Shown in pieces: positions 1-11,499 of a stretch of 64,000 nucleotides of DNA (positions are counted from its first letter, which is position 1; the number at the start of each line of letters is the position of its first letter). A model generated the notes under the pieces. It was given only the letters and a program-made list of their open reading frames with translations. It was not told the DNA's origin and ran no database searches. Position numbers and translations under genes: made by a program. Source of the DNA: Epiperipatus broadwayi (Eukaryota; Onychophora; Udeonychophora; Euonychophora; Peripatidae); the NCBI GenBank assembly GCA_028023455.1, contig JAQFVV010012529.1, positions 806,001-870,000 on the forward strand, read 5' to 3'.

Positions 1-370
1 TAATACTAAATAAATGTGGAACTTTATAAGCAGTATAGAAATTTAAAGGCAGAAGTTCAATACCAATCAAAAGGGTTTAAGAAAGATTGCTGTTTTAAAA
101 CTGCAAAGAAATTTTAGTTATCTGCTGATTGTAGACATTTCCAGATCTTTTTTTTTTTTTTTTTTTTGTACATTAAAAGTAACATATTGATCTGAAAAAT
201 TTTAGACATAAGTATTTTGATCATCTTTCAAATAATGGTGTAAGCCTTCGTGTGGTTGCATTTAAAGATATATTCATCCTATTGACTCAGATTTATATAG
301 AAATATTTAGTTTAATGAGATTAAAAACAGAAATATTTCCTGACAATATACTTCAGAGAAGATTTAAAAC

Positions 371-2100
371 TTTTAACATCACATGATCACTATATCCCAT
401 GCTTGCTCATAACTGTTGCTAAAATACACAAAACTCTTTCTATGCAGTAGTGCCACTCAAAGCAAGACAGAGTAATCAATGGATGCTAGAAGGCTTGTGC
501 ATAAAATCCCTATCTAGTACCTACTCATCCAATATCCCCAAACTAGTTTCTGGCTTATGGCCTTCATCAGTGAGGAGTCTTGGATCTGAGAGCATTGCAC
601 TTAGATCATAGGATCTAATGCAATCCTCCAGCAGCCACCTTTTATCTTTAATTAACTACAAATCTATGAGAATAAAATTGAAAACATGCAAATATTTTCA
701 ATCCAAGCTCAGTAACTTATATAGTCATATGGATCTGAACTCAGTTCAGCATCCATATATTTTGGTGTCTTCAGTTTTTTTATAACCATAGCCACCACCT
801 TTCTATTAGTCAGGATTGGTATTAAACCTTTAAACATCACATGACCACTATCTCCCATGCTTGCTCATAACTGTTGTTAAAATAGGCAAAACTCCATACA
901 GTAGTGCCACTCAAAGCAAGACAGTGTAATCGATGGATGCCAGAAGATTTGTACATAAAATCCCTACCTAGTGCCTACTCATCCAATATCCCCAAACTAG
1001 TTTCTGGCTTATGGCCTTTGTCAGTGAGGAGCCTTGGATCTGAGAGCGCTGCACCTAGATCTTAGGATCTAATGCAATCCTCCAGCAGCCACCTTTTATC
1101 TCTACTTAACTACAGAACTATGAGAATAAAATTTAAAACATGCAAATATTTTCAATCTAAGCTCAGCAGCTTATATAGTCATATGGGTCTAAACTTAGTT
1201 CAGCACCCATACATTTTGGCGTCTTTGGTTCTTTTATAACCTTCCTATTATGCAGGATTGGTATTAAACTTTTAAACATCACATGATCACTATCTCCCAT
1301 GCTTGCCCATAACTGTTGTTAAAATAGGCAAAACTCTCTCCATACAGTAGTGCCATTCAAAGCAAGACAGAGTAATCAATGGATGGCAGAAGGCTTGTGC
1401 ATAAAATTCCTATCTAGTGCCTACTCATCCAATATCTCCAAACTAGTTTCTGGCTTATAGCCTTTGTGAGATCCTAAGATCTAGATGCAGTGCTCTCAGA
1501 TCCAAGGCTCCTCACTGATGAAGACAATAAGCCAGAAACTAGTTTGGGGATATTGGATGAATATGCACTAGATATGGATTTTATGCACAGGACTTCTGGC
1601 ATCCATTGATTACTCTGTCTTGCTTTGAGTAGCACTACTGTATGGAGAGAGTTTTGCCTATTTTAACAACAGTTATGAGCAAGCATGGGAGATAGTGATC
1701 ATGTGATGTTTAAAGATTTAATACCAATCCTGCCTAATAGGAAGGTGGTGGCTATGGTTATAAAAGAACCAAAGACATCAAAATGTATGGGTGCTATAAG
1801 CTACTGAGCTTAGATTGAAAATATTTACATGTTTTCAAATTTTATTCTCATAGTTTTGTAGTTAAGTAGAGATAAAAGGTGACTGCTGGAGGGTTGCATT
1901 AGATCCTAAGATCTAGGTGCAATGCTCTCAGATCCAAGTCTCCTCACTGATAAAGACCATAAACCAGAAACTAGTTTTGGGGATATTGGATGAGTAGGCA
2001 CTAGATAGAGATTTTATGCACAAGTCTTCTGGCATCCATTGATTACTCTGTCTTGCTTTGAGTGACACTACTGTATGGAGAGAGTTTTGCCTATTTTGAC
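371..2100. repeat. Foldback element FB-1: three direct and two inverted ~450-bp units
   Basis: Units begin near 371, 831 and 1271 in direct orientation (landmark 'aacatcacatgatcac' at 375, 835 and 1275). The pattern then flips near 1467, and inverted units follow at about 1467-1897 and 1898-2100. The units contain no sizeable conserved ORF. The whole block is bordered by the 9-bp direct repeat ATTTAAAAC (362-370 and 2101-2109), which I take as a target-site duplication. Both ends coincide with the ends of the much smaller relative at 50647-50752, supporting these boundaries. Each unit contains a CTGATGA-hairpin-GAAA string (minus strand in the first three units, plus strand in the inverted ones). 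A 70-codon minus-strand ORF at 1928-2140 simply crosses the last unit and is not a gene. Confidence 0.85.
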
Positions 2101-2109
2101 ATTTAAAAC

Positions 2110-2928
2110 CTGATAGTGATATGTTATCTTTAAAATCCATTAGAATATTTAGGGATAAATTTATGAAATTGATTGCCTAATCTTAAGAATGCTTTTATTG
2201 TTTTAAATTTTAAAAATACAGGGATAGAAAATTAAAACAAAATAAAAAAGAATAGATAGTCACAGTATTTACAATATTGCAAAAGTAACATTAAATTAAG
2301 ACAGCAAATAATTGTATTAAATAATAATATAGAATACCATTACTATATATACTATAGCAAAAAATGCCTTTAATGATGTCATTCAATAAGTTGCTTTCAA
2401 TAATTGTAAATGGATAATGGAAGTTTATTCACTTTTAAACATTGAAGCATTATAAATAAGCTTACTATCATCAGCCAAATGTATAATAATAAAAAAATAT
2501 CATGAAGTCAAGATATTTGATCTATGTTTGTAGCAGTATTTGAAAATAGCTGATTGTTCAGTTTATTCACTTAATTATCTTCTATATGATGGAAACAGCA
2601 AATGCCTTATTATTGCTGGTAAAAAAAATCTATAAAGAATTTGAAATGACAACTGGGTTTTACACAAGGATGATAATAGCTCCAACATTGTTTTCCATTT
2701 TTTATGGTTGTAATCATTAGAACAATTTATAATTATGAAATAGAAATGCAATATAAATTTGAAGGAACTTATTAAAAGCAAAAATAAGAACTTTATCTTC
2801 TTAGTTTTAGATATACATATTGCTAACAATTATGCTATTCTTTTCGTACTAGTTCAAAAGATAATCTACAGAATGTTTTTAATGCTCTGAAATTAACTTA
2901 ATTTAGTAATTAATGTTCCAAAAAGTTA
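2110..2928. other. AT-rich spacer, nothing recognised
   Basis: No exon, repeat or RNA gene is visible. The short minus-strand ORF at 2575-2829 has no recognisable motif and is low-complexity. Confidence 0.6.
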
Positions 2929-3399
2929 AATCCTTTATCAGCCTGTGTTGGAAGAAAATTTAGTACTGATTTAGTATGTGCTCACAGCCATTTTGAATTC
3001 TAAGAACCACATAAAACCACTGCTGACATATCCAACAATAAATGATATTGATTAATCTACACATGGTCATGATATGATCATTCATTATAAAATTGCAACT
3101 TATACCAATAATTAAATTAAAATGCAAATTTTTTACAATTATATAAATTCACAATTTATATCAATAATTCTAAAATTAAAATACAACTTTTATTCAACTA
3201 TGCAATCATAATCATTCATTACAAAATTGCAATTTACATAAATAATTAAAAAATTAGAGTGCAAATTTTGTACAGTTATGCTTGATCATATGCCCAGTCA
3301 CTGTTGTGTATTCTAAAATGAATTTAGTATTTTCCATCCTCACTAATATTCTTGTTAACTATACTCAATCAATTATACATTATTAAACTTAATAAATCC

Positions 3400-3769
3400 T
3401 AAGGGTGGCCTTTGAGCATTCCATCATCAGATTTTCAATTGGATGGACAGTTGAAGAGTTGGAGTGTGGAGTACATTGAAGCCTGTCCATTAAAGTAGGA
3501 GGATTTGCTATCTTAATATATATCTGAGCACTTGTAGCATATATGTGTAGAGATGGAAATCTGGACCAACTGATGATTGCTGGTTTAGCATGAAATATGT
3601 ATATTGGTGATTATTTATCTTTTCGACATATGTGTGTTCAGGTGTATCAGTGTTAAGAGATAGTGTGGAGAATGGTGGGTCATGTGAACGTCTGTGCTCA
3701 TACCCTGTCTATTACATATATAGACACAGGTGTATATATAAGCCTGTGTATTTCATCTATTATTGAATG
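3400..3769 (+). mobile_element. 370-bp insertion inside FB-2, flanked by a 10-bp duplication
   Basis: The flanks carry TAATAAATCC at 3390-3399 and 3770-3779. The inserted sequence is absent from the opposite arm of the palindrome. It shares 'ctggaccaactgatga', 'gcatgaaatatgtatattggtga' pieces and a 'cctgtccattaa' block with the foldback at 41772-42335 and, more weakly, with 53828-54037. It therefore belongs to a repeat family (called FB-H here). The flanking 10-mer is also part of the surrounding AT-rich unit, so it could be the insertion target or a coincidence of the repeat. Confidence 0.6.
3552..3645 (+). ncRNA. Hammerhead-ribozyme-like core, degenerate
   Basis: CTGATGA (3570-3576) is followed by a short hairpin (TGCT/AGCA with loop GGTTT) and GAAA (3592-3595), as in strands C3-A9, stem II and G12-A14 of a hammerhead. 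Helix III can form between ATATGT and ACATAT. The base after helix III is G, which would not cleave, and a U-U sits next to the core in stem II. It is best read as a decayed copy. Confidence 0.3.
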
Positions 3770-4110
3770 TAATAAATCCATACTTTTAAACAAATACAAC
3801 GAGTACATGTATAAATAAAGTAAAATTGATCATCTCTACCTTATAATTTCGAAAAACTAAAAACTTTTAAATACGAGTTACATTACAACTTAATAAATCC
3901 ATATTTTTAACCAAATACAACAAGCACATATATAAATAATGCAAAATTGATTATACCAACCTTATAATTTCGAAAAACTAAAACTTTATTAAACTTAATA
4001 AATCCATATTTTAAACCAAATACAACAAGCCCATGTACAAATAATTTAAAATTGATTATACCAATCTTATAATTTTGAAAAACTAAAAGCTTATTAAATA
4101 CAAATTATTT
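3765..4110. repeat. Short AT-rich tandem units, repeated in both palindrome arms
   Basis: A ~105-130-bp unit containing 'ttaataaatccatatttttaac', 'caaatacaacaagcac' and 'aatttcgaaaaactaaaa' occurs about three times here. A partial copy lies at about 4473-4545, and inverted copies occur at about 5215-5560. It looks like a satellite-like expansion inside the FB-2 arms. Confidence 0.65.
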
Positions 4111-4221
4111 CCAACATATTTTTATTTGCACAGCTGTCTTTCCTTTTACTGCAATTAGTTCTTTTGTTCTCCATTGTCCATTGTATTAAGCATTTTTTCT
4201 TTTTTTTTTTCATATGTTAAA

Positions 4222-4293
4222 TGCGTTGACTGGGAAGCGAATACAGGCCAGGTATTTGGAGGGCAGTTATGCTAACCACTAGGCCACCAACGC
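4222..4293 (-). pseudogene. Degenerate tRNA-Gly(TCC)-like sequence
   Basis: Read on the minus strand, the 72-nt sequence starts GCGTTGGTGG and ends CAACGCA, giving a complete acceptor stem. A good A box (TGGCCTAGTGGTTAGC) follows. The anticodon loop reads CCTCCAA with a TCC anticodon, as in animal tRNA-Gly(TCC). The anticodon stem does not pair (ACTGC against ATACC) and the B box is altered (TATTCGCTTCC instead of GTTCGATTCC). On the minus strand it is followed shortly by an A-rich tract. That points to a retrotransposed tRNA or SINE head rather than a working tRNA gene. Confidence 0.65.
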
Positions 4294-6096
4294 ATTCAGC
4301 AATATTTTTTATCATTTTATTTAATCAATTTTACACATTTGCTCTTTATATGTATAAGTTATTTTTTTCATAAATTTTTTAATATAATATTTGCTATATA
4401 ACACTTCTATAAACTTTACTTCTCTTTTGTTTTTCTGGAGTCATTAAATATGACTTCCTATCTTATACATTATTAAACTTAATAAATCCATATTTTTAAC
4501 CAAATACAACAAGCACAAGCACAAATAAATAATTACAGATTTTATTACTTCAAAATACTAAGTAAATATGAATTATATTACAATATATGCTATAATTATA
4601 TGAAATAAAGCCTATTAATTTTACAATTAATAGGATTTTTTTCTTAGCAGAAAGAAAGTCTGATGTTGCAAGATTTGTTCCATGTAGTTAGAAAAAAAAA
4701 TGGAGATAAGTAAAAATAGCATTGTTCATATTTCTTTTCCTAATATGGTTACTGGATCTGTACTTGATCACATGAAATTCTATTCTTATGGGCCCTTGAA
4801 ATCAATACAAATCTACATTTACATCCAAGTGACTTTTACCATCAACAAACTGCTGAAGCATATTAATTCTTCAATTAATAATAAATTGCATGTTATTTTA
4901 AGTCACTTATATGCAAATAGATATAGATTTGTATTGATTTCAAGAAGCTGTAAGGACCTCACATGATCAAGTGTAGATCTGAAGACCACATCAGGAGATG
5001 AAATGTGAACAATGCTATTTTTACCTATCTCCATTTTTTTTCTTCTAACTACATGGAAGAGGTAAGCATGCAACATCGGACTATCTTTCTGGTAAGAAAA
5101 AATCCTATTGATTGTAAGATTAATATGCTTTATTTCATATGGTTATGGCATATTTTATAATGTAATTCATATTTATATAATATTTTGAAATAATAAAATC
5201 TGTAATTATTTATTTGTGCATATATTTGTTGTATTTGATTTAAAGTGTGGATTTATTAAGCTTAATAAGCTTTTCGTTTTTCAAAATTATAAGATTGGTA
5301 TGATCAATTTTGCATTTGTACATGTCTTATTGTATTTGGTTAAAAATATGGATTTGTTAAGTTATAATGTAACTCGTATTTAATAAACTTTTAGTTTTTC
5401 AAAATTTATAACTTTGGTATGATCAATTTTATGTTATTTGTACATAAGTTTTTAGTTTTTTGAAATTATAAGATTGGTATGATCAATTTTAGATTATTTG
5501 TATATGTACTTGTTGTACTTGGTTAAAAATATGGATTTTTTAAGTTTAATAATTTAAAGTCGTAATTAATAATTTGTATAGGCTTAATATATATTACTTA
5601 AGTTTAATAATGTATAAGATTTAGGAATAGTATTGATTGAGTATAGTTAATGAGAATATTAGTGAGAATGAAAAATACTAAATTCATTTTAGAATACATA
5701 ACAGTGATTGGGCATATTATCAAGCATAATTGTACAAAATTTGCACTCTAATTTTTTAATTATTTATGTAAATTGTGATTTTGTAATGAATACTCATGAT
5801 TGCATAGTTGTATGAAATTTGCACTTTAATTTTAAAATTATTGATATAAATTATGACTTTGTGTGTTTTAGTCACATGATTAAATCAAACATAATTGTAT
5901 GAAAGTGGCATTTTAATTTTTTAATTATTGATGTAAATTGCAATTTTGTAACGAATGGTCATATCGTGACAACATATAGATTAATTGATGTCATTTATCA
6001 CTTGGATGTGTTCAGGGGTTTTGGACAGTTTTTAGAATTCAAAATAGATGCGAGTGCATACTAAATCAATACTGAAAATTCTTTAGCAGTGTTTGG

Positions 6097-7689
6097 CTTT
6101 CAAGGGTTTTCAGCTTGAAAATCTCACCCAATTTAAATGTCTTGAAAAAATTTTTTTAGTCAAAAAGATTGGTATGGATTTTATCACAATAATATGGCTA
6201 CTTCAACTCACATATATACAGGATTGCTTTTCTGCCATATTTATTGTATAGAAATGAGATAAGGACCACATAACATAAAGATATTGGAAAATTTTATTTA
6301 ATATTCTGGTCAAAAGAACAATCATCATATTTTATTGCTTGTTGAGTGTGTTATTAAGTATATAGTTTGTGAGGATTAGTCTTCATTGAATTGAATATGC
6401 TAATTAGATAAGTAATTGACTTCTTAAAAAACTATTTTATGATAACCTGAGTGTGATTTTCATAGTACAGACTGACTTTGTTTACATTATAAAGATGATC
6501 TCAAAAACATCCTAGGAAGTACAATATTGATTGTTTTTGATAGGTGGGTATTATGGAGGACTGGATATATATAATTAAGCAAGATTTTCCAAAAGAAAAA
6601 ATTGCTGCAGAAAATGCTAAATGACAGCATCAAGAAGTCAAACAGTCTAAGAACTGTATTGTAATATATCTGAATATGTTTGTGTTGCACAAATTGATTT
6701 GCACAGACATTGCAAAACTTTTTTCCCCACTTTTTTATTTTTCTAATACCATACTTTTTTATTTATTAGAATTATTAATATTGGTATTAATAAGCTTTTT
6801 TTAAAAAAAATTACGAATATTATAAAATATTTTTTTAAAACTGATATAATATTTAAAATAAATTCTCAGTGATTTTGTTGAGTTTATATTCTTATTTAAA
6901 TATACTAAGAAAGTGCCCTGCACGATTTAGGGCAATGATTAAAGGGCAGATTGTAGAGCTCAAGTTAATGGATCATGACTCAAGTCTTTCATTTCTGGTG
7001 CTCAAACTTCATTTGAACTCTCAAATAAAATTTATTAATAAGAAACTGATAAGTTTGGGAATGTGTATATTAATAACATCATCAGATAGGTTTAAAAATC
7101 TAATAATTTTTAATGTCTGCTACCTAATGAATGGATTGCAGAAACAACTGTTGTTAATTAAAAAAGTCTCTTTAATTTCTATTTGAGCCTGAAAGGAATC
7201 CAGTAGAATAAATACCCATTGTCTATTCCATATGTTCTTGTTATTATAACTATTATTACTATGTGATTGATTATTTATATGATAAATAAAGATGGATGTT
7301 GTTGCTCAACAGCACACATCATCATTTATTGACTTTTTACTTCTAAATTTAAAACTAAGAAACATTTTTGGTTTATCTTTTCAGTTGCTTGATAGTTCTT
7401 AATTGAAATGTCAGTTGAGTTTTTCTTGAAAACGGGATGAATGTCTGCATGATTGATTTTCTTTCATTAGATATTTGCAATCATCATTGACAAAACTAAA
7501 TTATGGACCTTATTTCCAGGAGACCATACAGCCTTTAGTCAAATGCTTTTTGGCAACTAAAGGCAGAGTTGCAAAGAACTGCCTGTTTGCATATTCAGGC
7601 TGCAATTTGATGATGATTTTTTGTTTAGCAACTTACATCTGCACATTATTTTCAAATGAAAGATTACATGAAATGGAAGAACAGTCAAA
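6097..7689. other. AT-rich spacer, no gene recognised
   Basis: ORFs at 6487-6690 (minus) and 6869-7186 (plus) show no family motif. The end of this stretch may include the decayed 5' part of the LINE that follows (ORF at 7475-7750), but I cannot recognise a domain there. Confidence 0.5.
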
Positions 7690-9935
7690 TAATAAATGGG
7701 ATGTTGTGTTGGACTTTTTGAAATTAGAAAAAAAAGTGAAAAAACAATAATTTGAAAAGTGGCCATGTAATTTACTACAAAGGTACAAGTATTGGAAGGA
7801 TAATTGGAATGGGATTCATTGTAAATAAAAAATGTAAGAACAATGTTGTGGAGAGTAATCGTATATTAGACAAGATGGAAATATTAGTTATTCAGATTAA
7901 TGGAAAATACCAACCAAATACAGATAATTCAGATTTATGCCACAACAAGTACTCATTGTTATAAAGTAGGTATTCTTATGTGATTATACAAAATGCTTTT
8001 GATGAGACCTAATAACATATTGAGATTGTTGTGTGAGAGAGATTTTAATTCTAAGATTGGTAAATGATTGAAAAAGTGAAAGTGATGGTGGATAAATTTG
8101 ATTATGATGACTGAAATAAAAGAGGACATATGATTGTGGAATTTTCAGGAGGGGAAAGTCTGTATATTATGAATTATTTCTTTTGAGAAAAATGCTAACT
8201 GGAAATAGTCGTGGAAGAATCCAAATGAAATATTGTAAAATTGCATTATATTTTGAATAATAGAAAATATATCTTTCAGGATTGTAATTTCTTAATAGAT
8301 TAAACATAGGAAGTGATCATCATTTAGTGAGATGTAAGATACATGTTAATGCAAATTAAAGAGGTGAAAATTATAAACAAACACACTATTCACAATTGAT
8401 ATTCCTAATCTTCATTTTTTAAAGTACTGACAGACTTTGAAAATGATTCAAACTTAACTGACATCAATAATAAGATAACTGATGCACTATTAAGAACTGC
8501 AGCAAAGACAGTTAGTACAAAAAAGCAATTCACCATTAAATTTTCAGCAGAGATAAGAGAATGTATAAAGGAAAAATGGAATATGAAATTTTTAAATATG
8601 ATTTACTAAGAAAAATTGAATATCTGGAATTCTGTTATATAAAACAAATTAACCACTGAATTGAACTATTAAGAACTGCAGCAAAGACAGTTAGTACAAA
8701 AAAGCAATTCACCATTAAATTTTCAGCAGAGATAAGAGAATGTATAAAGGAAAAATGGAATATGAAATTTTTAAATATGATTTACTAAGAAAAATTGAAT
8801 ATCTGGAATTCTGTTATATAAAACAAATTAACCACTGAATTGACAGGGAAAAGCTCCAAGAAATGATGTAATTATTATTGATATCTTAAAAGAAGATGAA
8901 GAAATGAAAAATTATTAGTAATACTATGGACCAAATATCAAAACAATAAAGTTATATTAGATGATTGGAAGAATGCAGTAATAATATTGATATTTGCCCC
9001 AGCAGCCGTTGCTATTAAAGAAAATTACATTGTAGATGGCATATATCTAATAGACATTTTTTACTGACATGCGGAAAAAAAATTAAAAACTATTAATTTG
9101 CTCTTATTGTATATTAAAATACATGATTTTTGTTTTATTTATTTTTAATTATATAAAAAGTAAAAGTTTTTTCAAATAATAGAAATATGGATATTACTAA
9201 AAAAATAAAAAAATAATGTCTAACATTAATTAAACAGAATCTTCATTAGTTGGCTTTGTAAAATATTTGTAAAAGTTATCACAAACAATATTGCTATGCT
9301 CAAGGCATAATTCCATTTCACAACATTTGCAAAAATATTTTGATGAGATTCATTTCATAGAAATATCACACACCCTTATAAAAACATGTTATAAACAAAC
9401 TGATAATTTAAACATATCTAGATATTAGTTAAAAACATATGTAGTCAATGCTTTAACCTATGCACCTAATATATATATATATATAATTATTTAAGAAAAG
9501 AGTTTGTGGTAATAAAGAAGAGAAGTTATTTCAGTAATAAGAAGATAGAACTGTTAATAGAACGGAGGATGACATTATGAAATAAGTGGGAAAGTTCTGT
9601 AAAGAATTTATGTAGTAATAAAAAACAAGCAAATAAATTATCCTTTATAATTATCCCATCTTATAAATCACCAAACATTTAAAATGATGTTTGAGACATG
9701 TAGTTAAATCTCTGAAGAAGGAAAAAACTCCAAGAAATGATATAATTATTGATATCTTAAAAGAAACAAAGGAAGGAATAGAAAAATTGTTAGCAAAACT
9801 ATATATCAAGGGTCTAAATGATGAAAATGTACCAAGTAATTGGAAGAATGCAATAAAAGATAATAAAAAAGATTAGAAATACAGACTTATTAGTCTTCTA
9901 CCAGTTCTATACAAAATCTTTACCAAAATAAATAT
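7690..9935 (+). mobile_element. LINE-A copy 1, 5' part (APE endonuclease and start of RT), decayed
   Basis: Fragments in several frames follow the order of an APE-type non-LTR retrotransposon. An N-terminal endonuclease stretch includes 'GRIIGMGFIVNKK' (about 7752-7964). A 'DFNSKIG' remnant of the GDFN motif lies near 8040. The SDHHLVRC-like SDH motif lies near 8313-8345. A linker then leads to the start of reverse transcriptase at 9691-9935 ('LKKEKTPRNDIIIDILK', 'SNWKNA', and after a stop 'RLISLLPVLYKIFTK'). Many stops and frameshifts are present. Reverse transcriptase breaks off near 9935 and resumes near 12311, with a Gypsy fragment between. A better-preserved relative lies at 47280-49330 on the minus strand. 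Confidence 0.85.
8486..8843 (+). repeat. Tandem duplication, 179 bp x 2, apparently identical
   Basis: The segment 8486-8664 is repeated as 8665-8843 with no difference seen by eye. It lies in the endonuclease-RT linker of the LINE-A copy. Such identity inside an otherwise decayed element suggests a recent slippage or repair event, or an assembly artefact. Confidence 0.9.
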
Positions 9936-10783
9936 ATGTATGTGTATGTTTAAAGGCACATACATATATAGGTATAAACTTAGAGAAAAAGTAATAAGTT
10001 TAATAAATTAAAGAATTTTTAAAGACATTCTTTTAAAATAGTAAGTAAATGATTTATAACTTTTAAGATTAGAAAAAAATTATTTTCCAAAATTAATACC
10101 AGTCTAATTAATGAGAGTAGAGTACATCGTTAATGAAATAAAATAATTAAAGGAATTTGTGTTTAGATTCCCTTCATAAAATAAATGACAAACTATAAAA
10201 ATAACTCATTAATTAAAGTCAGAAAGATAATGATGTAAATTCTTGTATAGAGATTAAAATGAAGAATCACCTGAATGGACGGATGGCAGTATGAGCCAAT
10301 CAACTGCAGGGATTAAAACAATGAAGGCCTCAGTACGAATTTGATGGGAGTACACTTGATTCTTGGAGCTTCACCTGTGCACACTGACATATATTGGAGC
10401 AGGTCGTTTCCCATGACGCAGTCATTTCAAGTGCGGAGAGCTGGCCTCCGAATGTGGAAATAGTCAGCTAGGACTCTTACAGGTCAAATTGATCTACATT
10501 ATTATTTATGTATGCCTTTGGGCCTTATTATGTTAAATAATTGTATATATGTAAGTAGTTAAAATGCTATTAAGGATTGTTCATTAAATTATCTAAATAT
10601 TAAATGTTTAGTGGTTATTTGTACTTTTGGGAAGTGTCCTCTTAGATCAGCTAGACATAGCAATTGGTGCAGTCACAAGTCTTTATTCGAACCATTAATT
10701 AAAATAATGGTTAACTTTAGTTAAAGGAACGATTAGACAATGCAAGTAGCAATCGATGAAATTGACATCACTGAGGCAAGTAG

Positions 10784-11420
10784 TTGGTCCCTGTATGTTC
10801 AACATGTAGGAAAATACTCATTAATAAAGTTAAAGACAATAAGTATAAGATTGCTTCATTATTATGCTTTGCTGGGAAAGGAGTTATTGAGATAGCCAAC
10901 AGACTCACTGAACCTTTAACTCCTGAAGATTATACATACAATCAGGTTAAAGAGCATTTGTCAAATCACTTTAACCACCAACCCTTTAGGCATGTCACTA
11001 GACTGCAATTCCGAGTCCGGAACCAAGGTTGGAATGAATGTATAAAAGATCATGATAGTGCTCTTCAAATCTAACAAAGAATTGTGTGTATGGATCTTTC
11101 TTAGATGAAGTCCTTCTGGAACAATTTCTGATGGGTATGTGTAATGATAGTTTATAGCAACAATTATTGGCCATTAGCGATTTAGATTATATGGAGGCTA
11201 TAAAATGGGGGTTAGCTTATGAACTTGAGCTTGAGCAATCTCAAAAATTCTCCGAGTTCAAGATTAATAGCAAATTGCAAACAGATGTTTGTAAAAATGT
11301 AAAGAAAGAATCGTTGAAGATTAATGAAAATAGTGCTAACAGTAAAAACCCATTTATATGTTTTTGACAATGCTGCAATAATTGTAAAAAAAGAGGGCAC
11401 ATGGAAAAAATGTGCAAAGA
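10784..11420 (+). pseudogene. Gypsy gag fragment with CCHC zinc knuckle
   Basis: The ORF at 10784-11074 ends in a gag-like stretch ('NHFNHQPFRHVTRLQFR'). After stops, 11167-11367 continues with an acidic, lysine-rich linker. A zinc knuckle of form C-x2-C-x4-H-x4-C lies at 11374-11415 (CNNCKKRGHMEKMC). A stop codon (TGA) sits just before the knuckle. The product would package element RNA; this copy is inactive. Confidence 0.7.
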
Positions 11421-11499
11421 AACAGGTAATGATCCTAACAGGGCAAGTAATAATTATAAATATTCATATCAGGGGCAGACAAGTCAGCCTACCAATATT

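Larger units (their letters stand above)
2952..6078. repeat. Foldback element FB-2: ~3.1-kb imperfect palindrome
   Basis: Sequence at about 2960-3420 and 4440-4860 is repeated in inverse orientation at about 5600-6075 and 4890-5260. The centre lies near 4870, where a 'gaaatcaatacaaatcta' block (4797) faces its complement (about 4925-4942). The left arm is longer because it holds a nested 370-bp insertion and a tRNA-like sequence. Both arms carry copies of a ~105-130-bp AT-rich unit. The outer flanks look like diverged direct repeats (2930-2951 against 6079-6096, both ...CTTTA.CAG...GTGTTGG-like), a possible old target-site duplication. The 88-codon ORF at 4700-4966 spans the hairpin centre and is not considered a gene. 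Confidence 0.8.

Noticed and set aside
4222-4293. Functional tRNA-Gly gene
   Set aside because: The anticodon stem does not pair and the B box is altered.
4700-4966. 88-codon plus-strand ORF
   Set aside because: It spans the centre of the FB-2 palindrome and its sequence is explained by the hairpin; no protein motif.
7475-7964. ORFs as possible host exons
   Set aside because: The second part (7752-7964) reads as LINE endonuclease; the first has no splice signals or conserved sequence.
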